A DNA stretch of 64,000 nucleotides, taken from Xanthoparmelia taractica (Eukaryota; Ascomycota; Lecanoromycetes; Lecanorales; Parmeliaceae). A model generated the notes under the pieces. It was not told the DNA's origin and ran no database searches. It was given only the letters and a program-made list of their open reading frames with translations. A program made the position numbers and the translations under genes. The DNA is taken from assembly GCA_033085395.1 (NCBI GenBank), contig JANQBS010000086.1, positions 62,001 to 126,000 of the forward strand. Reading direction: 5' to 3'. Positions 11,187 to 21,736 of this stretch are shown piece by piece; within the stretch, counting starts at the first letter, position 1; each line of letters starts with the position of its first letter.

Positions 11187-11712
11187 TATGTCTTGATCCC
11201 CTCCAAAGAGGATTGTGACTCTGGCTATGATAGGGGCTCGTTTTTGTATACTATCCCTTTATTGAGTATTGACAAAATCGCGGTCCCTCAATGACGGACG
11301 GAAAGTGTAAGAGATGTACAATAGGAAGACGAAAAGTCATCTGTGAGTAATGTGAAGATATTGGGATACTAATGAACTCCATCAATCCATTTATAGTCCT
11401 TTCTCGAGTGAGGGGACGCGCCATCTGAAGCGTTGACAGGTCTAGCGGCGAGTAGGGAAAGGTTGCCTCGTTGAATGAATTTACTAAGCCTCATGCCCGT
11501 ATGTCGTATGTCGTATGTCGTATCTCATGCTCTAATTGTTCGGTAATTCCAAGCCTGGCTGGGCCCTAGAAAAGGCTCAGGTCACGTGATGCGATGCGGG
11601 CTTTTTCCTTTAGTGCATCTTTGTCGCAAAAGTCGCGCCAAGGAAATATCGACACGCCATTCAGCACACGCGATTGTTTGTACATTTCCCCTTCCAGAGC
11701 CAACATTGCTAG
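11187..11712. other. Intergenic region with a short heptamer repeat
   Basis: 526 bases between the dehydrogenase and SCC3, both on the plus strand. It contains three exact copies of ATGTCGT at 11501-11521. The remainder is 3' and 5' flanking sequence with no supported gene. Confidence 0.55.
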
Positions 11713-14700
11713 ATGCCTGTCACTTCATCGAGCATGGAGCTGTCCGACCCTGAAACACCTGACACCAGCCTTGACATGGCTACCACCGCCAATCGTAGGA
11801 AATCCGGGCGCGCAACTCGGAAGCCCGTCCTACTCAACAAAGACCCCAATATCTCCCAGGTTGGCATGGGGAGCGGTGGCAAGAGAAAGCGTGTAGATAT
11901 ACCAGCCCAGGACCTGGTGGAATCCAGCAACGCCAAATCTAAGAACGAAACCAGTGAAGACGAAAGCGACCCGGATGAAGAAGAATTGAAAGAAAGGAGG
12001 AGGAAGGCACCGAGACCGAAAAAGGCACCCAGCAAGTCTGTCGCCAAAAAGCCTAGAACAGGCCCTGCCTTGAGTACAAGTCTGGCCGTGCGACCTGCTG
12101 TCAATGGCGTCAAGAAAAATGCAAGACCCAAACAACCAAGAGCGCCTCCCGTCAAAGATGCTCAAGACATTGCTACGGGCCTATACTGTACGTGTGCGGA
12201 TCATGACTAAGTACATCGGCTAACAGTCCTGCAGCTGAGGTCTTCTCCGAAGGCCACACATTAGATGCTGTTGCGACAGATTGGATTGCGCGATGGGAGC
12301 ACAACAACGCGGAAGCTATGTGCGACATGATCAACTTTGTCATCAAATGTACTGGTTGCGATAGTCAGGTCGACGTACACGATATTGAGGATCAAGACAA
12401 TGCTCCTAGCAGGCTCGGCGACATCCAGGAAGAATACCAGGCTCTAAAGCCTACAGATTATCCCCTAATTTCCAAAGCCAAAGGCAACTCCTCATTTCGC
12501 TCTACATTATCTGGCTTCTTCGCAACCCTAATATCAACCTGCCATGCAGCAGGCCTCTTGTATAGCGATCTGGCAGTTCTTGAAAACATCGAGATATGGG
12601 TGCACACAATGTCGTCCTCCACTCTTCGACCTTTCCGGCATACTGCGACTGTCATAGCACTTACCATTGGCAATACACTTTGCATTGTCGCAGCGGAAAT
12701 TGCCGACAATACAGCGAAGACGATGAGACAGAAGGAAGGCGAGCAAAAGAAGAAGAGTGTGAATAAGGAGCGTGTCAAAGCTTTGGAAGCAAAGATTGCA
12801 GAGGGAGAAAGACGGCGCACGCAGGTGCTAGCTAGCATGAAGGATTTATTTGACGCTGTCTTCGTTCACCGATATCGAGACGTCGACCCAAAAATTCGTC
12901 TTGAGTGCGTTACGGCTTTGGGAAATTGGATCACAACACTTCCAGATGTCTACTTCGACAGCATGCATCTACGGTACTTAGGATGGGTCTTGTCTGATGT
13001 TTCTCCGCCGACTCGAGCAGAGGTAATCAAGCAGCTTGGAAAGCTATTCAAGAATAAGGACAATGCGCCTAGATTACGTACGTTCACAGAAAAATTCCGT
13101 GCGCGAATGGTCGAAATGGCCGTCAGGGATTCAGAAGTCAGCGTCAGGGCGGCTACTGTGGAGCTGCTAGACATGATCAGGAAGACAGGGCTATTGGAAC
13201 CCGACGACATTGATATTGTTGGGGGCTTGATATTCGACGCCGAGCCTCGCGTTCGTAAAGCGGTCGCCAGTTTCTTCGCTGAGAACGTCAACGACATGTA
13301 TGAGGCAACAGTCGAGGACTTTGGTGGCGAGGAAGCCCTTGCTGAAATACTCGGAGAAGAAGTCGAGGACGACTTTGATACACCAAGATCAAGTTGGCTG
13401 AAGCTGAAATGTGTTGCGGAGGCTCTGCAATCTTACGATGCCGAAGATGATGGTGAGCAGGATTCAGCATTGCGTGGAGTCGGCGGCGGCGGGGGGCTGA
13501 TCGCAACTGGTGTGGACTCTCGATATGCGATGGCAGCTCGCACCATCTATGAAGGTATTTCCGTCGCAAGGGAATGGGAAGTGCTGGCAGGGTATCTCCT
13601 TTTCGACCTCTCCAGTACCGAGCAACCTTCAGAAGGCGCCGATGCGACGTTCGAGTCCCGGTGTAAGCTGAACGAGAAGGAGACAATATTTCTGCTCGAA
13701 ATCCTGAACGTAGCGGTCAAAGCCAGACTTAGCGAGGCCGTCGAAGCTGAGACCGACAAGAGGGGCCACAAGACGAAAGCACAGAAAGAAGAGTCTCGAG
13801 CGACCCGAGAAAGTACTGCGCTCCGTTTGGCGAAAATATTACCTCAATTACTGAAAAAGTTTGGATCAAGCCCTTCTACAGCCTCGGCGGTTTTGCGACT
13901 GGGACAGGTCTTGGATCTAGAGATATTCCAAGAGCTACATCAAGACTTCACCACATATGCTTCGCTTCTGGACGACATCAACAAACAGTTTCTCACCCAT
14001 ACGGACCAAGGTGTGCTCGCAGAAGCCAGTACCGCCATTCTTCATGCTCGTGAATTCGAAGATTTGGAAGAGGTCACGGAGAGCAAAGTCCAAGAATTAT
14101 GGGACGATACAATCAACACACTGCGGGCATTGATGAGTTCTGGGGAAGTCGACAACATATCAGAACTCTGCATCACTGTTCGACGGATAGCCAATTTGGC
14201 CAGTATCTCTGACTGTGTGGCCGTATTGGATCAGGAAGGAAGGTCGGCACCGAAAAAGAAAGCAAAACCTCAGTCGACCGCGAGTCCGTTAAGTCTTCTC
14301 ATGGAAATAATCCGTGATCCAGAGCTGGACAACGGCGCTGGCGAAGAAGCCGACGAGACACTAATCAGCGCCGTGAAAGCAATCTTGTTCTACTACATGT
14401 GGACCGTACGCTCCCTCCAGACCGCTATTCCTTCTGGCACCGCCATATCCAAGTTTCCAGATTTGGCTCCGTTCGCTCAGAGCCTGGAAACGCTCATCGA
14501 CAACCGGCCTGCCGCCTCTCCTGTCCGTCTGGCAGCTGTTGGCACTATCCTAGACATCTACACTCTCTTCGCCACCTTCCGTCATGTCCAAATACCGCCC
14601 AACCACCAGAACGCCGACGAGATCCAGTCCCTTGTCCAACATATCCCATCCTCCGCCGAATCCCTTATCCTGTCGACATATACCGCTCTCGAAAAGTCCT

Positions 14701-15272
14701 TCGCCAAAAAATCCCACCGGACGTTGGAAGCCGCGCCTGACGACGATCTTGCCTCTGACCCCGAAGACAGCTCGGACGACGAAGACGACGTCGAACCCGA
14801 CGAGGCTCAGCAGGAAATCCTCATGGCGGAGAAACGGCTGTGCGAGGTGGCGGGGAAGATGGTGCTCGCGATCGTCGGACGCGTCCTCGACTGCGCAGGC
14901 CCGAACAAGGGCAAAATCAGAGAGCGCCTGAAGCGCAACAAGCTGAAGCTGGGCGGCAACTTCAAAGAGGTGGTGGCGTACCTGGACGGACCGAAGCCGA
15001 AGCCGAAGCCGAAGAAGCGGGCTCCTCCGGCGAAAAGAGGCGGCGGGAAGAAGACGGTTAAAGCTGTCGAGGTCGAGGATGAAGACGAAGACGAAGATGA
15101 GGAAAGCGAAGGGGAGAGGCGGGTGGTGGAGGGAGGGGAGGAGGATCTGAGGGCGAGGGAGCTGGTGGAGGATCGGATTGTGGATGCTGAGGATGAGAGT
15201 GCTGGTGGGGGGGAAGACGCTGCGAAGGCGGGTGCGGATGAGGTCGATGAAGATGATATTATGGGCGATTGA
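11713..15272 (+). CDS. SCC3: Cohesin subunit Scc3/STAG
   Basis: Two exons, 11713-12187 and 12235-15272, separated by a 47-base intron, encode 1170 residues. The N-terminal 150 residues are disordered, basic and acidic, with likely nuclear signals (GGKRKR, KERRRKAPRPKK). The STAG domain begins near residue 160 (EVFSEGHTLDAVATDWIARW). It leads into the stromalin conservative domain at about 360-450 (MKDLFDAVFVHRYRDVDPKI). HEAT-like helices follow. The last 120 residues are a Lys/Pro block and then a very acidic tail. Scc3 clamps DNA with the Scc1 kleisin and is needed for sister-chromatid cohesion and for loading and release of cohesin. A second ATG at 11734 is an alternative start. The dense GA-rich 3' coding sequence explains the long antisense open frame there. 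Family assignment is secure. Confidence 0.95.
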
Positions 15273-16299
15273 TTATCCATCATCAGTCGTCTTAAACCCT
15301 CATCCCCTTATCGAAGCGAGTGTCTCTGGAGGTCTTAGTGTTTTTCCAGGGCCCTGGGATAAAATACCCAACATGCTGTTTATTCGTTTGGTGTATTCGT
15401 TTGATTTGTTCCATGTGACTGGCGCTGATATACGAAACGAACGGACGAGCGAAAGAAAGGGGAAAGAAGCAAAGGACTATGCGCGGTGTAGTTCGTCCTT
15501 GCTACTTACTACTGGCATATTGAGATGTCGATCAGATGTTTGCTCTCTTTTCGCAAAGCAAAAATGCATGCATGCGCAGCAGATATTCAACCAGAATTAT
15601 CGGGTCTATGGATTATGTAGGGATGAACACAGGCTCCACTGCGATTGAAATGTCCTTTAGATATCCGTGCTACAGCCTAGTATCAGTGGCCTAGATATCT
15701 AGAACGCGGGATTGAGTATAATTCACTCTCTCCATCTCTAACATCAATGCAATTTCCTTTAAGATCGTTTTGACGTTGGTGTCTGTAGCTACTTCAGCTA
15801 CGGGGCTTTTCCTTCCCTTCCCTTCCCTTTCCTACCGTAATTCTCTGGGGCCGCTATCCTCCTCCTCCTAATCATCAGGTCTTCCTCGAGCCAATTGGCA
15901 CCGCTACCACTATCAGGACCAGTTCTACCAGACCGCTGCTGGTTGGCGAGGATACTGCTTATTCACAACAGAGCTCAGAGCTCAAATGGTGTTGACGGCT
16001 CCAATATCGCATTGAGGAGGGAGTCTCTGAATGAAGGTGAGGATGGATCTGCGAAGAGCCTCTAGAGGTTTCGAGTGCTGAGGATATTGTTCCGGTATGA
16101 AGTAGGAGAATGGTTCTTGGTAGGCTGTTTTGACGAGTAGTGACTACGCAAGCACAGAGGAAAGCTCGAGTAGCGAGCGTTCGTCTAATCTAGGAGCTGA
16201 GAGCTCAAGGGGCGCTGCAACCTGCAGGCGCCAGAATCACTGATGAAAGGGTGTAGGTGTCGGGCGTCAAGGACGTTGCGACGATGACGAGCGAGATTC
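15273..16299. other. Non-coding stretch between SCC3 and the GH128 relic
   Basis: About 1 kb of SCC3 3' flank and degenerate sequence. A (TTCCC)n pyrimidine tract lies at 15808-15832. From 15860 to 16290 the sequence could be a more decayed upstream part of the glycosidase relic (Ser-codon-rich run), but I cannot align it with confidence. Confidence 0.4.
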
Positions 16300-16964
16300 A
16301 TGCTACCTAACCCTGGGACTGCCCCAACGATCTGTTGGAGAAAACCCCTTCACGGAAACAATCCGGCTGGAGTTGAGCTCCTAGCTATGTTCGATAGCGA
16401 TCCGGACCCTCATCCCTGGCCTCGAGCTCCTTTTCCCAGGTTCTCGGCTGGAACGAGCTGCATGGCTCCGTGGCACTTATTGATTACGCGACTGCTGCTC
16501 AAAGGCTGGCTCCGTTCATAGTCGAGGCACTTGGGAAGCGTATGTGTAGCGTAGGCCGTTGCACGTACGAGTCTGATAGAAGGAGACCGAATTTATGAAT
16601 TTATGATCTCCGTCTTCGAGGCAGACGGCCCGCTAGATTTCATCTGCTTGCACTCTTACTTCCCAAAGAGTGATATATCCAAATTCCAAGCTATATCCAG
16701 GTTATGTAGAACGTGTACAAGCTCCCAGCTTTGGTCATCGAATGGTTCATGTCGACTATGGAAAGTATTCAGCCACCGTTTGCAAGCGCTGCACACTCGG
16801 TGGCTTATATGTAGGCGGTGGGCGAAATGATGAACGAGTCGGGCTTTGTTGAACGCTTTGCTTGGTCCGTAGTTCCGCGATGGAGTATTGTGCAGCTGGC
16901 AAGTAACATGGTCGATGAATTCGGAGGTCTTATACCCTTGGGGACTGCATACGCAGCTCTGTGA
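16300..16964 (+). pseudogene. Decayed GH128 / Asl1-like glycosidase
   Basis: Scattered fragments in more than one frame are ordered as in fungal GH128 (Asl1-like TIM-barrel glycosidase) proteins. VLGWNELHGSVALID starts near 16440, where the family usually has WNEP with the acid/base glutamate. LDFICLHSYFPKSDISKFQA starts near 16633 in another frame. KLPALVIEWF, near 16719, matches the nucleophile strand (usually WVTEW or similar). MNESGFVERFAW starts at 16830, and the end (MVDEFGGLIPLGTAYAAL) stops at 16964. At least two frame changes and in-frame stops (for example near 16812) break the gene, and the proline after the first glutamate is lost. An intact version would be a secreted beta-1,3-glucan-active enzyme. 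The relic lies 213 bases from the convergent ureD stop. The family call comes from motif order and spacing, not from a database search. Confidence 0.7.
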
Positions 16965-17177
16965 TTGAAAGGAATGCTCGTTGACTGGCGATGCTCTTCT
17001 TCATGTTAGTTAGTTTCAGCTTAGTGAGGAGCATCTAGTGACCAGGGGTTCAATGGAACCATACAAACAGTGACATACCAATACCGCTCTGTCGTTGATA
17101 CTCAGGCCTGCAAGATATTCAACCGCCCGGACTCCAAAAGAGTGATGGCCATTTCACTTGCAATGGCACACACCCTT

Positions 17178-18206
17178 TCACCGCACGAACATCAGACCCC
17201 CATCTCCAAACTCTCGACCCACACTACCCTCCTCTTTTAGCATGTCCACCAACCATGCCTTTGCACCGTCGACTTCAATGGCCGCAAACTTGATGATAGT
17301 GCAGCCTCTCACATGACATGCAGTCCACAGCACACAGTCTTCCTTCTCCCTCTGCAACCTCTGTTTCCTCCACTCTTCCTTGGCCGTAAGCTCAGGCACA
17401 GCATCACTGTCACTGGCCCAATTCCTCCCACCAATCCTCGGCAACGCTTCAAACTCTTCGACAAAGAAGTCTGCGAGCGGTTTGAAAAGCGGGCCCCGTA
17501 GGATTATAGTGCCAAACACCCCCATGCCATTCATGCTGCCGCGTACATCCTTCCCCTCAAGCACAACCGCATCCCTCACAAGCATTCTCCTCTTCTGCGA
17601 TCCCTCGCCGTAAACCTCCCATATCTCGTTCCTGCCCCGCCAGCGCGCGAACGCCCAGATTTCACCCCTAGACTTTCGCCCCTCGTTCACCCAGTCCACG
17701 AACCCTAGACTTCCTCCTCGCTCGACGTTGAAGATTTGTTTCTGCTCGTAAAGGCTGTCGGCAAACGGCTGGACGGGATCAGGAGCTAGCCATAGCGCCG
17801 CATGGTTGGAGACATGGACGCTAAGATCCTGGCGGGTGGTTGGTGTGGCGGACACGGACGGTTTGAAGATCTTGGTGCTCCCTTGAGTTGTGATTGTCAG
17901 ACGTGTACCCTTGTCCAGACGAATGGTGAGATCGATATGGTCGCCGGCTACGAGGCCGCCGCCGTAGGTGAGGAGGAAGAGTAAAGGGACGATTTCTGGT
18001 GCGGATGGGGGCCGTGAAAGCGCGTCATTTGATGGGATCGGTTTGGTTGAAGGTGTAGATGGGGGCTTATGTGGAGTCGATTGGACCAACTTTAGAGGAT
18101 ACGTGTAGAGCAAGTGCGAGATAGTTGGCGTAGATGGAGGGAGCAACGTCACATGAATGTCACCCTTTCCTGGGATTGACGAGCTTGGCGGGAAAGGTGA
18201 TGGCAT
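17178..18206 (-). CDS. ureD: Urease accessory protein UreD
   Basis: This is an intronless 342-residue frame on the minus strand. It contains the family core LLFLLTYGGGLVAGDHIDL, followed by GTRLTITTQGSTKIFK, then LWLAPDPVQPFADSLYEQKQ and FVDWVNEGRKSRGE. The C-terminal part includes CHVRGCTIIKFAA. UreD (UreH) forms a complex with UreF and UreG that delivers nickel and carbamylates the active-site lysine during urease maturation in the cytosol. UreF, UreG and urease are not in this window, as is usual for fungi, where the genes are dispersed. An insertion rich in Pro and Ser (about residues 45-65) extends the N-terminal region compared with bacterial UreD. The start fits the first ATG, and the family call is firm. 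Confidence 0.95.
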   Translation of the reverse strand: MPSPFPPSSSIPGKGDIHVTLLPPSTPTISHLLYTYPLKLVQSTPHKPPSTPSTKPIPSNDALSRPPSAPEIVPLLFLLTYGGGLVAGDHIDLTIRLDKGTRLTITTQGSTKIFKPSVSATPTTRQDLSVHVSNHAALWLAPDPVQPFADSLYEQKQIFNVERGGSLGFVDWVNEGRKSRGEIWAFARWRGRNEIWEVYGEGSQKRRMLVRDAVVLEGKDVRGSMNGMGVFGTIILRGPLFKPLADFFVEEFEALPRIGGRNWASDSDAVPELTAKEEWRKQRLQREKEDCVLWTACHVRGCTIIKFAAIEVDGAKAWLVDMLKEEGSVGREFGDGGLMFVR

Positions 18207-18703
18207 TGCAACGATGCGTAAGGGGTTTGGCGCATGTATTAATACACTTAGTATGATTAAATATACCGAGAAGAAATCCTGTATTTTCGTCTCGTTACGC
18301 TTGAGGTTGAGGGTTTAGGCATGTATGCAGAAGAAAGAATATCATCTTGATCTATCTTTACTATGTCTATAACGTTCAAGATGTTGTAATAAACTTTATC
18401 AAGTCTTATCTTGTAGAAGACTTGAAGAAATAATCTTACTGATAAAAAGGGAACCAAGGTAATGGTTACATTCTGTATTTACCCTTAGCGTTGGCTGTGG
18501 CTCTAAACATACCTTACTCATTACGATCGATAACGGGACCTGTCCCCTATATTCCCCAAGAGTAAGAAAGAGACCATCTGCCGCGACAAGGTGGACCACG
18601 CCTTACTTGACCTTTATAGAACCTGTGGCTTTAATATTGGTGTCCTCTAAGATGTAAATAACCATTGTGTGGAGGAAAAACTATCCCCACCATGTCAAGC
18701 TTT
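18207..18703. other. Flank between ureD and paraoxonase-like gene
   Basis: 497 bases upstream of ureD and downstream of the paraoxonase-like gene, both on the minus strand. AT-rich near 18230-18430. Short open frames only, no recognisable product. Confidence 0.5.
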
Positions 18704-20344
18704 TCACAAGTCAACCCTCGAAGAAGCCACACTCTCAGCCAGATACCCTGCAATGAACAGCCAAGCTTGCTTTTTACCCTCGTTTTCCTTTGGATCTATG
18801 GCAATCAGAACCGCTGTGCTGGCAGTACTGACCGCCTTCCCGTCATCCTGAAAGAGCAGCTTCTGCGTCCTGTCGCCGCTTGCTGACACCAGGTATACGC
18901 TTATCGGATCCTGGTGACTGTGAACTTTAGTGGCACGAGCCAAGCCAGCAATGACATAACCACTAGCATCACGCCCGGTCTCTTGGGCATATGGGTCATG
19001 GAAATACGTTGGGTTATCGACAGTGATCGGTAGCTGGATGGTTTCAATGAGCGTAAGAGCCGGGGTCTGGCCCCGCTGAGCAATTTCCACGATACCAGCT
19101 GCAGCCCGACCAATTAAAACCTCGCTGTCATCTCTCCCATGTCCGAGACCATTGGGATTCTGTATGCCATCCTTCGCCACAGTAGCCTTGATCCCTTGAG
19201 AAGAATCTTTTACATTGAGGTCTGAGATCTCAAGGTGAATTACATTACTCCATCGTGACGTGGTCATGACATCCTCCACGGATCGCAAAAGGCCTCCACG
19301 GTAGTAGTGATCATTGGTGAAGTATATGGCATGAGGGTTAATGGCGTAGATGTCATTCGGGGTAGGAATTGTTGGATGCCCTGAGCAGATTGCGGAGTGA
19401 GCTTTTAATTCGTAGAAGAGGAAAGACCTGGCTCCCAAAACATGGCCTGTGACTCAAGTGACGTGATTTGTCTGCATAACACAAGGAGCCTTCTCCTTTC
19501 CAGACACAGTTTGAGAGCGAATTTGGTCAACGATTCTAGGAATAAGAGAGGTCTTTCGCTCCCATAAAAAACTCTCGCGATTCAATGTTCACATTGGAAG
19601 GCCCGGTATAAGTCTGAGATGTACGTACAGATGGATCTCAAATGCTCAGCCGTTGAAGTGCCAATCCTATGATGGAAGAGTTCAATCTGAGATCGAGCTT
19701 TTGGAACATTAGAGACGTTAGAAAGTGCAAATGCTGGGTTACGTAAGTGGTTAACGGCGAAGATGTAGACAGAGTCTGGGTCATCCTCTGGAGACCAAAT
19801 ATCGATTCCATGAGTAATGAACGGTCCGGGGAAATTGGTCAAGGATAGTCGAGCCGCAGTCTTGGTCTGCTACTCGTCAGGCCATCCAAAGACGTGAAGC
19901 TCGAAATATGCTCAAAGCAGATTAATACCTCGGGATCTACTACAATAATAGTGCCTCGATCCACAGCATGTGACTCGTCGAGCTCGACGATACTGACATG
20001 CAGTGTAAGTCAATGCAAAATTCCTAAGTAATTGCAATTCGAGAAAACAGAAGTTTAGATAGAAGAATAGTAGAGTCAACGAACGGGGGAAACCACTTCC
20101 AGCGCGTTTCAGGCTTCTCTTCCGAAGCACCGAACAAGAGATTGGAAGGTTTATGATAATGCAAGTCCTCGCAATACAGCGTATCGGGGATTAAGTGGAA
20201 GTCGTGGCCATGTATGTTCTGTATCTTGCCCAACGATCGAGTGAGGCCGAGAACCTCGAGTCTCAGAGCCACGGGCATGTAAAGCAGAGCAGCAAAGGAG
20301 ATGAGTAGAGCGGATATTGCGGCGACTGTTCGTATGATTGCCAT
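18704..20344 (-). CDS. Paraoxonase/arylesterase-like beta-propeller protein
   Basis: Four exons on the minus strand give 412 residues: 20344-20085, 19992-19929, 19866-19629 and 19380-18704. A hydrophobic N-terminus (VAAISALLISFAALLYMPVA) is likely a signal anchor, as in paraoxonases. The calcium-binding residues known from PON1 have visible counterparts: CEDLHYH (E59, D60), TPNDIYA, NGLGHGRDD and VDNPTYF, together with THGIDIW. The family comprises calcium-dependent lactonases and arylesterases with a six-bladed propeller, and in fungi the natural substrate is usually unknown. Intron 1 uses a weak donor (GTTCGT), and intron 3 is 248 bases, long for this window. Both choices are supported by phase and by restoration of SIWHPTIPTPNDIYAI. 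A hairpin and repeated GTGGGG motifs lie upstream of the start. Confidence 0.87.
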
Positions 20345-21736
20345 GTTTTAAGACTTTTGAAATTTGCAAGGCGAACAGTCGAGACTTGTGAGCTTCGAGG
20401 CGCAATGGAGCGAACAATGAATGAACCACGCGCTTTCTGAAGGACATTCAACAGGTACTTTATGCACCCAGGGGTACGGGGACATACTTAACTTTAAAGG
20501 CAGGATGCATTTTGGTGGGGTTCTCACGTTCACCCCACTCGATTGATCTAGTTATGATCTAACCCTTATTCGGTCAGACTAGGGTTAGATCAGGACTAGG
20601 TGATCGAGTGGGGTTTGATCTCGGACATGACCAGCTACTGAAACGACTAATGGAGTCAAAGGAATTGCCGTAGAGAACCCAGCCCTATTTGATAGCTGAA
20701 ACCACAAACATACCTTACTCTTAAAAGCAGTAAAATCGCCATGCCTGAAAATGGACGATCGTATGTATTGCCCATCATTTTGTATGTGCACGAGGGAGGA
20801 ACAACCTGCTTATCGCAAACAAAGCGATAGACTTGTTGTAGACCCAATCATACTCCAATGCACAGCTAGTTAGAGAAAGGCCTCTGTTCTTGGGCACGGC
20901 GTGCTTGGGAATCGCACTCAGAAATAAATCCTACGCAAGATGGCGTTCCAGGACAGGGCTCAAGGTGTGGTGCGGCAGAGCAGATACACATATCCGCTCA
21001 GCAATATAGGTCATGGCCTCATTTAAGCTCCTCAAAACAAACGCAGTATGCATGCAACATGCTTCACTAATCTCGGCCGTGGCGTTGCGCTACACAGCCT
21101 AGCCCTTCTTCTGGTGGCAATATGCCACTGGCCACCCAACCCATTCTCAGTCTGATCTATGTTGGCCTCCATCATCGTCCAATCCGAAATAATTCCACGA
21201 TCCTCTACTCAGAGGGCTGCTATTCGCGACAGCTGTTGCGACGTGCAAGGACTTGGCGGAATGGCTGATTGCAGGGATCAGCACGGTCTGCATAAAGTAA
21301 AAGGAACCCGTCCGTTAAATGGTGTAAAGACCTACAGTACTTTGTTATTCACCGAAGCGAGACGTTGTGCCGCCAAAGGCGCGCCCCGCCTCAAGGGGTT
21401 CAAACGAATGGAAGGTCCGCGGGTTATCTATGTTTACACCGAGTGTAGGGTCGATGGGCAGGTCCAAACAAAGTCCCTTCTAACATTAGAACTGCTCCGG
21501 ACGCTGGAGCGCATCTTTCTTTTGTTATGGCGAGATGCACCCGGATGTTAGATGTTTTCGTTCCTGCACAGTTTCGAATCTGTCATTGTCAATCTTCAGC
21601 CTTTCTTCACCATCAGGCTTCAACGCGCTCAATGGGTCCTCGTTTAAGTGATCAGGGGGCGTTGGCACAGTTATCTATTATGTTGCTCCGACGCCCACGT
21701 TATGTACGCACTCTCGGCCAAGCGCATGGGCGACTA
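20345..21736. other. Intergenic region upstream of paraoxonase-like gene
   Basis: About 1.4 kb between the paraoxonase-like start and the RPC53 stop, both minus strand. It holds the hairpin at 20532-20614. A 130-codon open frame at 21159-21551 has no recognisable motif. No RNA gene was recognised. Confidence 0.5.
20532..20614. repeat. Imperfect inverted repeat, 35-base arms, 14-base loop
   Basis: The left arm 20532-20566 (starting ACCCCACTCGAT and ending GATCTAACCCT) is nearly the reverse complement of the right arm 20581-20614 (AGGGTTAGATC ... ATCGAGTGGGGT). The outer 12 and inner 11 bases pair exactly, with a few mismatches and one extra base in the middle. The loop is 20567-20580. It lies 188-270 bases upstream of the paraoxonase-like start codon. 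It could be a small mobile-element remnant (MITE-like) or a regulatory palindrome. No clear target-site duplication is visible. Confidence 0.8.

Noticed and set aside
15178..15648. 156-codon plus-strand frame overlapping the SCC3 end
   Set aside because: It overlaps the acidic SCC3 tail in another phase and runs into the 3' flank without motifs.
9661..20344. A metabolic gene cluster (dehydrogenase, GH relic, UreD, paraoxonase-like)
   Set aside because: The genes belong to unrelated pathways, are separated by SCC3, and there is no backbone synthase, transporter or pathway-specific regulator among them.
21159..21551. 130-codon plus-strand frame
   Set aside because: No conserved pattern and no upstream or downstream exon with suitable splice signals.
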